Shown here in pieces: positions 1 to 9,737 of a DNA stretch of 64,000 bases. How positions within the stretch are numbered: position 1 is the first letter of the stretch; each line of letters starts with the position of its first letter. The notes below the pieces were generated by a model, which was not told the DNA's origin, did no database searches, and worked only from the letters and a program-made list of their open reading frames with translations. The translations under genes and the position numbers were made by a program. This DNA comes from Cupriavidus pampae (GTDB lineage Bacteria; Pseudomonadota; Gammaproteobacteria; Burkholderiales; Burkholderiaceae): contig NZ_CAJZAG010000006.1 of the NCBI RefSeq assembly GCF_914271485.1, forward strand, positions 248,001 through 312,000. The letters are read 5' to 3'.

Positions 1-516
1 CGCCTTGGTCAGCGGCTGACCGCTGCGCGCGAGCAACGCGCCGAGCAGCGTCGACTCGCGCGGCGTCAGGGCAAGCGGCGCGCCACCGAGCGTAAAGCTG
101 CGCGTCTCGCCATCGAACACCAGCGCGCCGCATTGCAGGCGCGGATGCGCGCGCCCGCGGCTGCGCCGGATCAGCGCGAGGATGCGCGCCTCGAGTTCGG
201 CAATCGCGAACGGCTTGGGCAGGTAGTCGTCGGCGCCAAGGTTCAGGCCGCGCACGCGCTCGTCGAGCGTGTCCTGCGCGGTCAGGATCAGCACCGGCGT
301 GCGATCGTCGCGACCGCGCATGGCCTTGAGCACCGCGAGGCCATCCTTGCCGGGCAGACGCAGGTCCAGCACCACGGTGTCGTATTCCTCGGCCATCAAC
401 CGGGCCTCGGCCTGCAGACCGTCCGCCACGTGTTCGATGACGAAGCCGCCCTGCTCGAGCGCGCGCGCGACCCAGCGGGCCAGTTCCACTTCATCTTCCA
501 CCAGCAGGATGCGCAT
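1..516 (-). CDS. OmpR/PhoB-family response regulator (C-terminus cut by window edge)
   Basis: The reverse strand from the ATG at 516 reads MRILLVEDE..., a typical receiver start with the acidic pocket at once after the first beta strand. It continues with VLDLRLPG around the phosphoacceptor Asp, a LILTAQD segment and the KPF lysine, then runs into a winged-helix DNA-binding domain containing LTPRE. This is the OmpR/PhoB class (QseB, PmrA and TctD are relatives). About 172 residues are present; the last roughly 50 lie outside the window. The gene is divergent from the periplasmic binding protein at 614. A regulator plus binding protein arrangement suggests control of uptake of a small substrate, which is inference. 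The histidine kinase is expected just outside the left edge. Confidence 0.9.
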   Translation of the reverse strand, partial: MRILLVEDEVELARWVARALEQGGFVIEHVADGLQAEARLMAEEYDTVVLDLRLPGKDGLAVLKAMRGRDDRTPVLILTAQDTLDERVRGLNLGADDYLPKPFAIAELEARILALIRRSRGRAHPRLQCGALVFDGETRSFTLGGAPLALTPRESTLLGALLARSGQPLTKA

Positions 517-553
517 GCGGGGCCTCCTCCGCCCGGTCGGCAACCCGGATGCG

Positions 554-578
554 GGACGCGTCCGGGGGCGCCTATAAT
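554..578 (+). promoter_or_regulatory. Putative promoter of the binding-protein gene, with palindrome
   Basis: TATAAT at 573-578 is a perfect -10 hexamer 36 bases before the ATG at 614. A 10-base palindrome GGACGCGTCC (554-563) lies where a -35 or regulator site would be. It sits in the divergent gap between the response regulator and the binding protein, so it may be that regulator's target. Only sequence inspection supports it. Confidence 0.35.
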
Positions 579-613
579 AACGCCGCCCCGCCAAGGGTGT
601 CGCCCCTGCCGCC

Positions 614-1849
614 ATGTCGCTCACGCCGCTCTCGCCGCCCACGCCGCTCACCGTACCGCCGAACGAACGGACTCCCGCCGCGCATCCAGTGCTGCCGGTG
701 CGGCGACGCCTGCTCGAAGCGGGGGCCGCCGCCACCATGCTGGCGGCGCTGCCGTCCATGGCCCGCGCACAGAGCACGGCTTCGCGTCCGGCGGGCGCAC
801 CGCCAGCCGGTTATCCGGCGGAGTACGAAGGCATCATCTCGCGCGCGCTGCACGAGGGCGGTGTCACCGTGTACGCGTCCACCGACAGCGACATCGTGCG
901 CCCCCTGATCGATGGCTTCGAGGCCCGCTATCCGGGCGTGCGCGTGCAATACCGCGATCTCAATACTGTCGATCTGCACGAACGCTTCCTGGCCGAGACC
1001 GCGCGGCTGGGCGCCGGCCGTCCGCCGCGCGATGCCGATTGCGCGGACGTGCTGTGGAGCACGGCGATGGATCTGCAGATCAAGCTCGTCAACGACGGTT
1101 ATGCGCAACGCTACGAGTCGCCCGAGCGCACCGCGCTGCCGGGCTGGGCCGTCTGGCGCGACGAAGCGTGGGGCACCACCTTCGAACCGGCGGTGATTGT
1201 CTACAACCGCCGGCATTTCAGCGACACGCGGATGCCGGGCAGTCGCAGCGGCCTGGCGCAGCTGATGCAGGAGCACGGGCCGCTATGGCGCGGTCGCGTG
1301 GTCACCTACGACATCGAACGCTCGGGCATCGGGTATCTGTTCGCGCAGCAGGACGCGCGCATGGGCAACGAGTTCTGGTATCTCGCGCAGGCGCTGGGCC
1401 GCGCGCAGGCGAAGCTGTCGGTGTCGTCGGTGGACATGATCGAGCGCATCGCGCGCGGCGAGTTCGTGCTCGGCTACAACGTGCTGGGATCGTATGCGTT
1501 GTCGCTGATGGAGCGCGGCGCGGAAATCGGCGTGATCGCACCGCGCGACTACACGCTGGTGATGTCGCGCGTGGCCTTTATCGCGCGCAAGTCGCCGCGG
1601 CCCAATGCGGCGCGGCTGTGGCTGGATTTCCTGATCTCGCGTGAAGGACAGGCGCTGCTGGCCCGCTCGACCTCGCAGCTGTACACGATTCGCAGCGATA
1701 TGGAGAGCAGCCAGACTCCGGTGGCGCTAGCCGAGCGGCTTGGCTACACGCTCAAGCCAATCAGCGTGGGGCCGGGCCTGCTGGCCGGGCAGGACGCCTT
1801 GCGCAAGCGTGCATTTCTCGCGCGCTGGAACGAGGCTCTCCGGGGTTGA
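614..1849 (+). CDS. ABC transporter periplasmic substrate-binding protein
   Basis: This 411-residue protein begins with a proline-rich leader, then an Arg-rich motif RRRLLEAG (about residues 30-37) and a hydrophobic stretch ending in ARAQ near residue 53. That pattern fits a Tat-type or twin-Arg-like export signal. The mature part shows the two-lobe binding-protein pattern (VTVYASTDSDIV near its start, then the hinge region WGTTFEPAVIVYN), as in the Fe(III)/thiamine/2-aminoethylphosphonate class of extracellular solute-binding proteins. No permease or ATPase gene is adjacent, so it may serve a sensory role for the neighbouring two-component system, as seen for other orphan binding proteins; that is inference. 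No strong Shine-Dalgarno is visible at the chosen start. It converges on the TetR gene with a 15-base gap. Confidence 0.85.
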   Translation: MSLTPLSPPTPLTVPPNERTPAAHPVLPVRRRLLEAGAAATMLAALPSMARAQSTASRPAGAPPAGYPAEYEGIISRALHEGGVTVYASTDSDIVRPLIDGFEARYPGVRVQYRDLNTVDLHERFLAETARLGAGRPPRDADCADVLWSTAMDLQIKLVNDGYAQRYESPERTALPGWAVWRDEAWGTTFEPAVIVYNRRHFSDTRMPGSRSGLAQLMQEHGPLWRGRVVTYDIERSGIGYLFAQQDARMGNEFWYLAQALGRAQAKLSVSSVDMIERIARGEFVLGYNVLGSYALSLMERGAEIGVIAPRDYTLVMSRVAFIARKSPRPNAARLWLDFLISREGQALLARSTSQLYTIRSDMESSQTPVALAERLGYTLKPISVGPGLLAGQDALRKRAFLARWNEALRG

Positions 1850-1864
1850 TTGCGCGGCTGAGCG

Positions 1865-2590
1865 TTATTCCGCCAGCGACTGCTGCCGGGCCTGCGCCTC
1901 GCAGAACGTAGCCACTTCCGCATCGAGTTCGGCTTCCGCAAGCGGACGCGCGACGTAGCCGTGTCGCAACGCCGGCGAAAAGCGCAGCGTATCGATAAAC
2001 ACATCGGCCATGCGCTCGGCCTGGCCGGCGAGGTCGAAGTCGGTGGGGCAGAACAGCCAGTGCGCCAGCACGCCGCCGATGGCCGCGTGGAACGCATTGA
2101 CCGCAAAATCCAGGTCGAGGTCGGCGGGCAGTTGCCCGCGCTCGGTGGCCAGCCGCAGATGCTCGCGGATCTTGGCGATACCTTCCTGATGCGATTGCCG
2201 CTGGCGCTCGAAGATCGCGCCGTTGTCCTGCACCATCTCGCACTTGTGGAACAGGATCTCGAAGATCCGCCGCCACTGCGGATTGACCACGGTCTGGCGG
2301 AACACGAACGCGCAGATATCGCGCACCCCACCCAGCGGATCTTCATGCCGCGCGATCCGCTCGGGATCGCAGAGGGCTTCCACAGGCAGGTTCACGCGAT
2401 CGACCATCGCCGCGAACACGTCGCTCTTGTTCTTGAAGTGCCAGTAGATGGCGCCGCGCGTCACCCCGGCCGCCTCGGCGATATCGGCGAGCGACGGGCG
2501 CGCCACGCCGCGCGTGTGGAAAACCGTTTCCGCCGCGTCGAGTATCCGGTTGCGCGTTTCCAGCGCCTCTTCCTTGGTACGTCTGACCAT
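1865..2590 (-). CDS. TetR/AcrR-family repressor of the adjacent RND efflux operon
   Basis: A 241-residue TetR-family protein. Residues about 10-56 form the helix-turn-helix domain (ETRNRILDAAETVF, then GVTRGAIYWHFKNKSD), which matches AcrR/TtgR/MexR-like regulators closely, including the YWHF element. The C-terminal domain is the ligand pocket expected to bind varied hydrophobic compounds. The gene is divergent from a complete RND pump operon. The gap between them holds an inverted repeat very like the E. coli AcrR operator. It is therefore almost certainly the local efflux repressor. The tail beyond about residue 210 is slightly longer than in AcrR. Confidence 0.92.
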   Translation of the reverse strand: MVRRTKEEALETRNRILDAAETVFHTRGVARPSLADIAEAAGVTRGAIYWHFKNKSDVFAAMVDRVNLPVEALCDPERIARHEDPLGGVRDICAFVFRQTVVNPQWRRIFEILFHKCEMVQDNGAIFERQRQSHQEGIAKIREHLRLATERGQLPADLDLDFAVNAFHAAIGGVLAHWLFCPTDFDLAGQAERMADVFIDTLRFSPALRHGYVARPLAEAELDAEVATFCEAQARQQSLAE

Positions 2591-2767
2591 GTCTTTCCTG
2601 GTGCCTCGTTTTTGATGCCCTCATCGTCGCGATCAAGGCGCGGTCATCCCGCGTTGACGGCCGGCATCGTACCCCGGCCGCAGCGTTTGTGCTCGTCAAC
2701 ACCATGTTTCCCATGCCCCACCTTGGGGCAAATGTGCCTGGGACTCCAACAATGTTTGACGAAACAC

Positions 2768-2797
2768 TTAACATACATGCTTGAATGTATATATACT
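2768..2797 (+). promoter_or_regulatory. AcrR-type operator overlapping the efflux operon promoter
   Basis: ACATACAT (2771-2778), six bases, then ATGTATAT (2785-2792) form a near-perfect inverted repeat. It closely resembles the known E. coli AcrR operator, with the same ACATACAT and GAATGTAT elements. TTAACA (2768-2773) and TATACT (2792-2797) are 18 bases apart and make a plausible -35/-10 pair, so a bound repressor would cover the promoter spacer. The rest of the 414-base gap (2591-3004) shows a small hairpin, GCCCC/GGGGC near 2715-2729, and nothing else I can name. Confidence 0.75.
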
Positions 2798-3004
2798 ACG
2801 CGCTGTTTCGCCGTCCGGCCACTCATGACGCTGCCCTTTCTGCCAGAACGAGGCGGCCACTTCTCTCAGCCCGGACGGCTGCCCGCCTGATGTTTCCGCC
2901 TGCGTTGCCTGCCCTCGCCGACCGCTGCCGCCGTCCATGAGGTGCCCCGCGTGCACGGCGCGCCGCACTCAGCACAAGATTCCAATCTCCAGATGGGGTG
3001 ATCG

Positions 3005-4174
3005 ATGAGCCAGACCCGACTTATTCACTATCTCGCCGCCGGTGCCGCGGTCCTGACGCTCGCCGCGTGTGGCGAGAAGGCACCGCAGGGCGGCGCCATG
3101 CCGCCCGCCGAAGTTGGCGTGGTGACCGTCACCCCGCGCCCGGTCGCCGTGATCAACGAGCTGCCGGGCCGCCTCGAAGGCGTGCGGACTGCCGAAGTGC
3201 GCGCGCGCGTGGAAGGCATCGTACTGTCGCGCAACTACACCGAAGGCGGTGAAGTGCGCGCCGGCCAGGTGCTGTTCCGCATCGACCCGGCGCCGTACCA
3301 GGCGCAGCTCGCGTCCGCGAAGGCATCGCTCGAGCGTGCCGAGGCCAACGCGGTGTCCGCGCGCCAGAAGGCCGAGCGCTACAAGCCGCTGGTGGCCGTC
3401 AATGCCGTCAGCAAGCAGGAATACGACGAAGCCGTGGCCGCTGCCGGTCAGGCCAACGCGGACATCGCGTCGGCCAAGGCCGCCGTGACCACCGCGCAGA
3501 TCAACCTCGGCTACACCACCGTCACCGCGCCGATCTCGGGCCGCGTGGGTCGTGCCCTCGTGACCGAGGGCGCGCTGGTCGGCAAGGGCGAGGCCACCAA
3601 GCTGACGCTGGTCGAGCAGGTAGATCCGATCTGGGTCACGTTCACGCAGCCCGCGGCCGATGTGGCCCGCCTGCGCCGCCAGATCGAGGCGGGCGAGGTC
3701 AAATCCGTCAACGGCGGCGCGCGTGTGCACCTGTTCGTCGAGGGCAGCGATCGCGAGTATGCGCAGACCGGCAAGCTGCTGTTCTCCGACATGACCGTCG
3801 ATCCGACCACCGGCGCGATCACGCTGCGCGCGGAATTTCCGAACGCGAAGCGCGAGCTGCTGTCGGGCACGTTCGTGCGCGTGAAGGTCGAACAGGGTGT
3901 GGACGAGAACGCGCTGACCGTGCCGCAACGCGCGCTGATCCGCACCGCGCAGGGCGCCAGCGTGATGGTCGTCGGCAAGGACGGCAATGTGGCCAGCTTG
4001 CCGGTGACGGCGACGCAGGCGGTGGGCGACAGCTGGGTGGTGTCCGACGGTCTCAAGGGCGGCGAGCAGGTGATCGTCGAAGGCCTGCAGAAGGTCCGCG
4101 CGGGCGCGCCGGCCAAGGCCGTGCCGTTCCAGCAGCCCAAGACCGCCGACGCGGCCGCCGCCAAGCAAGGCTGA
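3005..4174 (+). CDS. RND efflux periplasmic adaptor lipoprotein (AcrA/MexA-like)
   Basis: A 389-residue membrane-fusion protein. The N-terminus is a lipoprotein signal with the lipobox LAAC, giving Cys22 as the lipidated residue. Then come the beta-barrel/lipoyl half (ELPGRLEGVRTAEVRARVEG), a coiled-coil hairpin (about residues 95-165), the second lipoyl half (GYTTVTAPISGRVG) and the membrane-proximal domain. Length and order match AcrA (397 aa) and MexA. It links the inner-membrane pump at 4210 to the outer-membrane channel at 7364. It is the first gene of the operon under the AcrR-type operator; a GGGGTG stretch precedes the ATG. Confidence 0.95.
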   Translation: MSQTRLIHYLAAGAAVLTLAACGEKAPQGGAMPPAEVGVVTVTPRPVAVINELPGRLEGVRTAEVRARVEGIVLSRNYTEGGEVRAGQVLFRIDPAPYQAQLASAKASLERAEANAVSARQKAERYKPLVAVNAVSKQEYDEAVAAAGQANADIASAKAAVTTAQINLGYTTVTAPISGRVGRALVTEGALVGKGEATKLTLVEQVDPIWVTFTQPAADVARLRRQIEAGEVKSVNGGARVHLFVEGSDREYAQTGKLLFSDMTVDPTTGAITLRAEFPNAKRELLSGTFVRVKVEQGVDENALTVPQRALIRTAQGASVMVVGKDGNVASLPVTATQAVGDSWVVSDGLKGGEQVIVEGLQKVRAGAPAKAVPFQQPKTADAAAAKQG

Positions 4175-4209
4175 TCGCAGCCTGACCCAATCAGAAGGGA
4201 GCCAGTTCC

Positions 4210-7200
4210 ATGGCCAAGTTTTTCATCGACCGGCCGGTGTTCGCGTGGGTACTCGCGCTGATCATCGGACTCGGCGGGTTGCTGTCGATCCTGCAGTTGC
4301 CGATCGCGCAGTACCCCAATATCGCACCGCCGATCATCACGGTTTCGGCAACGTACCCCGGCGCATCCGCGAAGACGCTCGAGGACTCGGTCACCACGGT
4401 GATCGAGCAGGAGCTCAACGGCGCGCCCAGCCTGCTGTACTACGAATCGCAGAGCGAGGCCACTGGCCTTGCGACGATCAACATCGCGTTCGCGCCGGGC
4501 TCCAACGCCGACCTGAACTCGGTGGAGGTGCAGAACCGCCTCAAGCGCGTGGAAGCGCGTCTGCCGGCGGAGGTGCGCCAGCAGGGTGTGCGCGTCGACA
4601 AGGCCGGGAACAACTACATGATGTTCATCACGGTCCAGTCGAAGTCCGGCAATAGCGACGCGATCGCGCTCGGCAACTTCGTCTCGGCGCAGGTGGTGGA
4701 CTCGATCCGGCGCGTGCCCGGCGTGGGTGCGGCCGATCTGTTCGGTACCGAGTACGCCATGCGCGTGTGGCTCGATCCGGCCAAGCTGACCGGCTACAAC
4801 CTGACGCCGCTCGACGTCACCGCTGCGGTGTCCGAGCAGAACATCCAGGTCGCCGTCGGCGAGCTGGGTGGCACGCCGTCACCAAAGGGCACCGAGCTCA
4901 ACGCGACCGTCAACACCGAAAGCCGGCTGACCACGCCCGAGCAGTTCGCCAACATCCTGCTGCGCGTGAATCCCGATGGTTCGTCGGTGCGCATCAAGGA
5001 CGTGGGCCGCGTGGAACTCGGCGGCGCCGATTATTCGACGCTCGCGCGTACCAACGGCAAGCCGGCCTCGGCCATCGCCATCAAGCTGGCCCCGGCCGCC
5101 AACGCGCTGGCCACCGCCAACGCCGTGCGCGCGCGTATGGACGAGCTGGCCAAGTATTTTCCGACCGACTACGAGTACAGCATTCCATACGACACGTCGG
5201 CGTTCGTGAAGATCTCGATCGAGGAAGTCATCAAGACGCTGCTGGAAGCGGTGCTGCTGGTGTTCCTGGTGATGTACCTGTTCCTGCAGAACATCCGCGC
5301 GACGATCATTCCGACGCTGGTGGTGCCGATTGCGCTACTGGGTACATTTGGCGCGATGCTGGCTTTCGGGTTCTCGATCAACGTACTGACCATGTTCGGC
5401 ATGGTGCTGGCGATCGGCATTCTCGTGGACGATGCGATCGTCGTGGTGGAGAACGTCGAGCGCATCATGAGCGAGGAAGGCCTGTCGCCGCGCGCGGCGA
5501 CGCGCAAGGCCATGGGCCAGATCACCGGCGCCATCGTCGGTATCTCGCTGGTGCTGGTCGCGGTGTTTATCCCGATGGCGTTCTTCTCGGGTTCGGTCGG
5601 CAATATCTATCGCCAGTTCTCGCTGTCGCTGGTCTCGTCGATGGCGTTCTCCACGCTGCTCGCGCTGACGCTGACGCCGGCACTGTGCGCCACGCTGCTG
5701 AAGCCGGTGCAGGCCGGCCACCATCACGAGAAGAAGGGCTTCTTCGGCTGGTTCAACCGCACGTTCGCGCGCGCGTCCACCGGCTATCAGGGCATCGTCG
5801 CCCGCGTGATCCGTCGCTCGGCGCGCTACCTGATTCTGTACGCGCTGATCGTCGCCGGTGTGGTGCTGTTGTTCCAGCGCCTGCCGTCGTCATTCCTGCC
5901 CGATGAGGACCAGGGCTACATGATCACGGTCGTGCAGCTGCCGCAGGGCGCCACGCAGGATCGCACCATCGGCGTGCTCAAGCAGATCGAGGACTACTAC
6001 CTGCAGAAGGAGTCGAAAGTCGTCGATCAGATGATCACGGTGGCGGGCTTCTCGTTCTTCGGCCGTGGCCAGAACGGCGGTATCGCGTTCGTGCGCCTGA
6101 AGGACTGGAAGGAGCGCAGCGGTGCCGATGAAACGGCGCAGGCGCTGACCGGCCGTGCGTTCGGCGCGCTGTCGTTCATCAAGGACGCGATCATCTTCCC
6201 GCTCAACCCGCCCGCGATCTCGGAACTCGGCAATTCGTCGGGCTTCGACTTCCGCCTGCAGGACCGCACGGGCCAGGGCCATGAGAAGCTCATGGAAGCG
6301 CGCAACCAGATGCTCGGCATGGCCGCGCAGTCGAAGGTGCTGGCGGGCGTACGGCCGGAAGGCCAGGAAGACGCGCCGCAGCTGCGCATCGATATCGATC
6401 GCGAGAAGGCGCGCGCGCTGGGCGTGTCGGTGGCCGATATCAACGCCACGCTGTCGATTGCATTCGGCTCGTCGTACGTGAACGACTTTATCTACGAAGG
6501 CCGCGTGCGCCGCGTGATCGTGCAGGCAGAAGGCGCGGACCGCCGTCTGCCCGACGACCTGAGCAAGCTGCGCGTGCGCAATGGCAACGGCGACATGGTG
6601 GCCTTCGCGGCGTTCTCCACGTCGAAGTGGATCATGGGTTCGCCGCGTCTCGAGCGTTATAACGGCATGCCGGCGGTGAAGATCGCCGGTCAGGCCGCGC
6701 CGGGCCAGAGTACTGGCGAAGCGATGCGCGTGATGGAAGAGAATTTCACCAAGCTGCCACCGGGCTTCGGCTTCGAATGGTCGGGTCAGTCGTACGAGGA
6801 ACGCCTGGCGGGTGCGCAGGAACCGATCCTGTACACGCTGTCGCTGATCATCGTGTTCCTGTGCCTGGCGGCGCTGTACGAAAGCTGGTCGATCCCGGTG
6901 GCGGTGCTGCTGGTGGTGCCGCTCGGTGTGCTCGGCGCACTGATCGGCGTGACATTGCGCGGCATGCCCAACGACGTCTACTTCAAGGTGGGCCTGATCG
7001 CGACGATCGGCCTGTCGGCGAAGAACGCGATTCTGATCGTCGAGTTCGCCAAGGACCTGCAGGCGCAGGGCCGCAGCCTGATCGACGCGACGCTGGAGGC
7101 CGTGCATCTGCGCTTCCGTCCGATCCTGATGACGTCGATGGCGTTCATCCTCGGCGTGCTGCCGCTGGCCATCGCCACGGGCGCGGGTTCGGGCAGCCAA

Positions 7201-7362
7201 CGCGCGATCGGCACCGGCGTGATGGGCGGTATGATCGCGGCGACGCTGCTGGCGATCTTCCTGGTGCCGGTGTTCTTCGTGGTGGTGCGCAAGCGCTTCC
7301 CGGGCAGCGAACGCCAACAGGAGCTCGACAAGATGCGGCTGGACCCGAAAGAGGAAAACTGA
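4210..7362 (+). CDS. RND multidrug efflux pump, inner-membrane transporter (AcrB/MexB-like, HAE1)
   Basis: A 1050-residue proton-driven drug exporter. The start [14 protein letters not shown] is the HAE1 signature. The adjacent acidic pair D407-D408 in transmembrane helix 4 ([13 protein letters not shown]) falls at exactly the AcrB positions, and the TM10 lysine is K938 ([11 protein letters not shown]). Twelve transmembrane helices and two large periplasmic loops are evident. The length matches AcrB (1049 aa). It is 35 bases after the adaptor gene, with a good AGAAGGGAGC ribosome-binding site, and one base before the channel gene. The family exports antibiotics, dyes, detergents and bile-salt-like compounds; the real substrates here cannot be told. 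Confidence 0.97.
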   Translation: MAKFFIDRPVFAWVLALIIGLGGLLSILQLPIAQYPNIAPPIITVSATYPGASAKTLEDSVTTVIEQELNGAPSLLYYESQSEATGLATINIAFAPGSNADLNSVEVQNRLKRVEARLPAEVRQQGVRVDKAGNNYMMFITVQSKSGNSDAIALGNFVSAQVVDSIRRVPGVGAADLFGTEYAMRVWLDPAKLTGYNLTPLDVTAAVSEQNIQVAVGELGGTPSPKGTELNATVNTESRLTTPEQFANILLRVNPDGSSVRIKDVGRVELGGADYSTLARTNGKPASAIAIKLAPAANALATANAVRARMDELAKYFPTDYEYSIPYDTSAFVKISIEEVIKTLLEAVLLVFLVMYLFLQNIRATIIPTLVVPIALLGTFGAMLAFGFSINVLTMFGMVLAIGILVDDAIVVVENVERIMSEEGLSPRAATRKAMGQITGAIVGISLVLVAVFIPMAFFSGSVGNIYRQFSLSLVSSMAFSTLLALTLTPALCATLLKPVQAGHHHEKKGFFGWFNRTFARASTGYQGIVARVIRRSARYLILYALIVAGVVLLFQRLPSSFLPDEDQGYMITVVQLPQGATQDRTIGVLKQIEDYYLQKESKVVDQMITVAGFSFFGRGQNGGIAFVRLKDWKERSGADETAQALTGRAFGALSFIKDAIIFPLNPPAISELGNSSGFDFRLQDRTGQGHEKLMEARNQMLGMAAQSKVLAGVRPEGQEDAPQLRIDIDREKARALGVSVADINATLSIAFGSSYVNDFIYEGRVRRVIVQAEGADRRLPDDLSKLRVRNGNGDMVAFAAFSTSKWIMGSPRLERYNGMPAVKIAGQAAPGQSTGEAMRVMEENFTKLPPGFGFEWSGQSYEERLAGAQEPILYTLSLIIVFLCLAALYESWSIPVAVLLVVPLGVLGALIGVTLRGMPNDVYFKVGLIATIGLSAKNAILIVEFAKDLQAQGRSLIDATLEAVHLRFRPILMTSMAFILGVLPLAIATGAGSGSQRAIGTGVMGGMIAATLLAIFLVPVFFVVVRKRFPGSERQQELDKMRLDPKEEN

Positions 7363-7363
7363 C

Positions 7364-8815
7364 ATGACCAAGACCCTGACCACATGGCTGCTGGTGGCGG
7401 GCGTGCTCTCGGGTTGCACGCTCGCGCCGAAATACGACCGCCCTGCCGCGCCCGTCGCGGGGGCCTATCCGGCCGCGCCGGAGGGCTACGCGGCCGCAGA
7501 GGTGAAGAGCGGCGAGACGCGCCGCGCGGCCGATATCGGCTGGCGTGACTTCTTCCGCGATCCGCGCCTGCAAGGGCTGATCGCCACCGCGCTCGACAAC
7601 AACCGCGACTTGCGTACTGCCGCGTTGCGCATCGAGGAAGCGCGCGCGCAGTATCAGATACAGCGCGCGGACCTGCTGCCGACCCTCAACGGCAATGCCG
7701 CATTCCAGCGCGGCCAGTTCTCGTCGCTGTCGGTCGTGCCTGGTTCGAGCGGCGCGCAGACGTTCACCGGTAGCACCTATCAGGTGGGGCTCAGCATCTC
7801 GCAGTACGAGCTCGACTTCTTCGGGCGTGTGCGCAGCCTGTCCAATGCGGCGCTTGCACAGTACTTCTCCACCGAAGAGGCGCGGCGCGCGGCGCAGATT
7901 TCGCTGGTGTCGGAAGTCGCCAAGGCCTACCTGTCGGAGCGTGCGCTGGCCGAACAGTACGATATCGCGCGCGACACGCTGGCGGCGCGCCAGAGTACGT
8001 ACGACCTCGCCAAGCGGCGCTTCGATGCGGGCGCGACGTCGGCGCTCGATCTGCGCGATAACGAATCGCTGGTGGCCCAGGCACGCGTCGCGGCGGCACA
8101 GCTCGCGCGGCAACGTGCGCAGGCGCAGAATGCGCTCGAGGTGCTGGTGGGCAAGCCGCTCGCCGAGATCGCCGATTTGCCCGCGCCGATGAAGCTGTCC
8201 GATGAACGGATCATCAGCGACATTCCGGAAGGATTGCCATCGAGCCTGCTTGAGCAACGTCCCGATATCCGCCAGGCCGAGCAGCAACTGTTGTCGGCCA
8301 ACGCGAATATCGGCGCGGCGCGCGCGGCGTTCTTCCCGCGCATCACGATGACGGCCAATGCGGGCACGCTGAGCCCGACATTGTCCGGGTTGTTCGATGC
8401 GGGCACCAAGACGTGGTCGTTCTCGCCGCAACTGGTGCTGCCGATCTTCGATACGGGCCGGAATCTGTCGAATCTCGAGCTGGCCAAGGTACGCAAGAGC
8501 ATCGAGATCGCGAACTACGAGAAGACGATTCAGGTGGCGTTCAGCGAGGTCGCTGACGCGCTCGTGGCGCGTGGCACGCTCGAGGAGCAGGTAGCCGGTC
8601 AGGCCCAGCAACGCGACGCCGAAGCCGCGCGCTTCGAACTGTCGCGCATGCGTTTCCGTTCGGGCGTGGCGAGCTATCTGGACGAGCTCGATGCACAGCG
8701 GCAGTTGTTCAATGCCGAACAGGCGCTGGTGCAGGCGCGCCAGTTGCGGCTGGTCAACGCGATCGACCTGTACCGCGCACTGGGCGGCGGCCTCAACGAG
8801 AGCGCCGTGCAGTAA
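7364..8815 (+). CDS. RND efflux outer-membrane channel lipoprotein (OprM/NodT family)
   Basis: A 483-residue outer membrane factor. The signal ends in a lipobox LSGC with Cys18 as the lipidation site. The body shows the duplicated OEP repeat: a first alpha/beta unit from DIGWRDFFRDPRLQ and a second from LPSSLLEQRPDIRQAEQQL, which is the usual NodT/OprM signature. It forms the trimeric exit duct docking on the adaptor and pump encoded just upstream. Its ATG lies one base after the pump stop codon, so translation is probably coupled. The operon ends here; a hairpin follows at 8826. Confidence 0.95.
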   Translation: MTKTLTTWLLVAGVLSGCTLAPKYDRPAAPVAGAYPAAPEGYAAAEVKSGETRRAADIGWRDFFRDPRLQGLIATALDNNRDLRTAALRIEEARAQYQIQRADLLPTLNGNAAFQRGQFSSLSVVPGSSGAQTFTGSTYQVGLSISQYELDFFGRVRSLSNAALAQYFSTEEARRAAQISLVSEVAKAYLSERALAEQYDIARDTLAARQSTYDLAKRRFDAGATSALDLRDNESLVAQARVAAAQLARQRAQAQNALEVLVGKPLAEIADLPAPMKLSDERIISDIPEGLPSSLLEQRPDIRQAEQQLLSANANIGAARAAFFPRITMTANAGTLSPTLSGLFDAGTKTWSFSPQLVLPIFDTGRNLSNLELAKVRKSIEIANYEKTIQVAFSEVADALVARGTLEEQVAGQAQQRDAEAARFELSRMRFRSGVASYLDELDAQRQLFNAEQALVQARQLRLVNAIDLYRALGGGLNESAVQ

Positions 8816-8825
8816 GCTGCCGTAC

Positions 8826-8848
8826 GCCCTCTCCTCCTGGGAGAGGGC
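8826..8848. repeat. Dispersed CCCTCTCC/GGAGAGGG hairpin between convergent genes
   Basis: GCCCTCTCC, a short loop and GGAGAGGGC form a 9-bp stem between the convergent ends of the efflux operon and ompW. There is no clean T-run, so it may work as a two-sided transcript end. Very similar hairpins occur at 20630-20648 and 22860-22882, which makes this a dispersed intergenic repeat rather than a gene-specific terminator. Confidence 0.55.
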
Positions 8849-8853
8849 GCTCC

Positions 8854-9720
8854 TCAAAACTTGTACGTCGCCGCCATAAAGAAAATCACCGGCTTCGGAT
8901 CCAGCTTCGTCTTCGATGTGGACAACGTCGTCCCATCCGACGCCTTGATCGTCATCGTCGACGTCGACTTGAGCGGAATGTAGGTCACCGCCGCCGTTAC
9001 CCCCCAGTGCTCGTCAAAGTTATACGTGCCCCCCACGTTGAACACGGGTGCCCACGACGACGACGCATCCGCATGCACGCTGGTCGGCCCCGGAATGCCC
9101 GCGCCAGCCGCCAGAATCGCCCCGAGGTTGTTGTTCACCGACGCCTCGAACGCGGGATTGATGCGAATGTCGGTAAAGAAGTTATACGACACCCCCACCC
9201 CCAGAAACGGCCGCAACCGCGAATCCGGATCCATAAAGTGATACTGCACGATCGCTGCCGGACTCCACTGTCGCGCGCGCGTGATGATCGGGTTCAGCGA
9301 CGGATCGCCCAGGCTCTGATGCCCCAGCGCGCCCGCCGGCCCCGGCGGAATCAGCTCGCCGTGCCCATACAGCTTGAACTCGGGCGGAATGCCGCCGACG
9401 CCGGTGAGCGCGATATGGTCCGTGACGAAGTGGCTGAACGTCAGACCGAGCGTGCTCGCGTTCGACGTCGACAGGCCGCTGCCCGGCGCCGAGAACGTGC
9501 TCGGCAGACCAAGCGGATAGTTGATCGGCACATCGACCACATTGGTCGTGAGCGGCGGACTCACACCGCGTGTCTGAATATAGAACCATCCCGCCGACAC
9601 CACGTTGTCGCCGGCCTTCTGCGCGAGCGCCGGCGCCGCGCACGTCATGCATGTGGCGCACAGCGCCACGCCAGCCAGCAGACGCGTCAGCCGACCCATC
9701 CGTTGCGATTGCACATTCAT
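8854..9720 (-). CDS. OmpW-family outer-membrane beta-barrel protein
   Basis: From the ATG at 9720 the product is 288 residues: a Sec signal (hydrophobic core LLAGVALCATCMTCA, cleavage after ALAQ) followed by a barrel with alternating hydrophobic strands. Family hallmarks are the STLGLTFSHFVTDHIALTGVGG region, the RPFLGVGVSYNFF motif, a HWGVTAAVTYIPLK strand and the terminal aromatic of MAATYKF. OmpW forms an eight-stranded barrel with a hydrophobic side exit used for uptake of non-polar molecules. An upstream in-frame ATG at 9741 overlaps the previous stop codon, but 9720 has GGAGAG at the right distance and is preferred. It is larger than E. coli OmpW because of longer loops. It is the last gene of a leftward cluster with two DUF2957 lipoproteins. 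Confidence 0.85.
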   Translation of the reverse strand: MNVQSQRMGRLTRLLAGVALCATCMTCAAPALAQKAGDNVVSAGWFYIQTRGVSPPLTTNVVDVPINYPLGLPSTFSAPGSGLSTSNASTLGLTFSHFVTDHIALTGVGGIPPEFKLYGHGELIPPGPAGALGHQSLGDPSLNPIITRARQWSPAAIVQYHFMDPDSRLRPFLGVGVSYNFFTDIRINPAFEASVNNNLGAILAAGAGIPGPTSVHADASSSWAPVFNVGGTYNFDEHWGVTAAVTYIPLKSTSTMTIKASDGTTLSTSKTKLDPKPVIFFMAATYKF

Positions 9721-9737
9721 CGATTTCTCTCCGGTGC

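Noticed and set aside
5890..7419. A 509-codon frame antisense to the RND pump gene
   Set aside because: Arg/His/Gln-rich shadow of a high-GC gene with no domain and no start signal.
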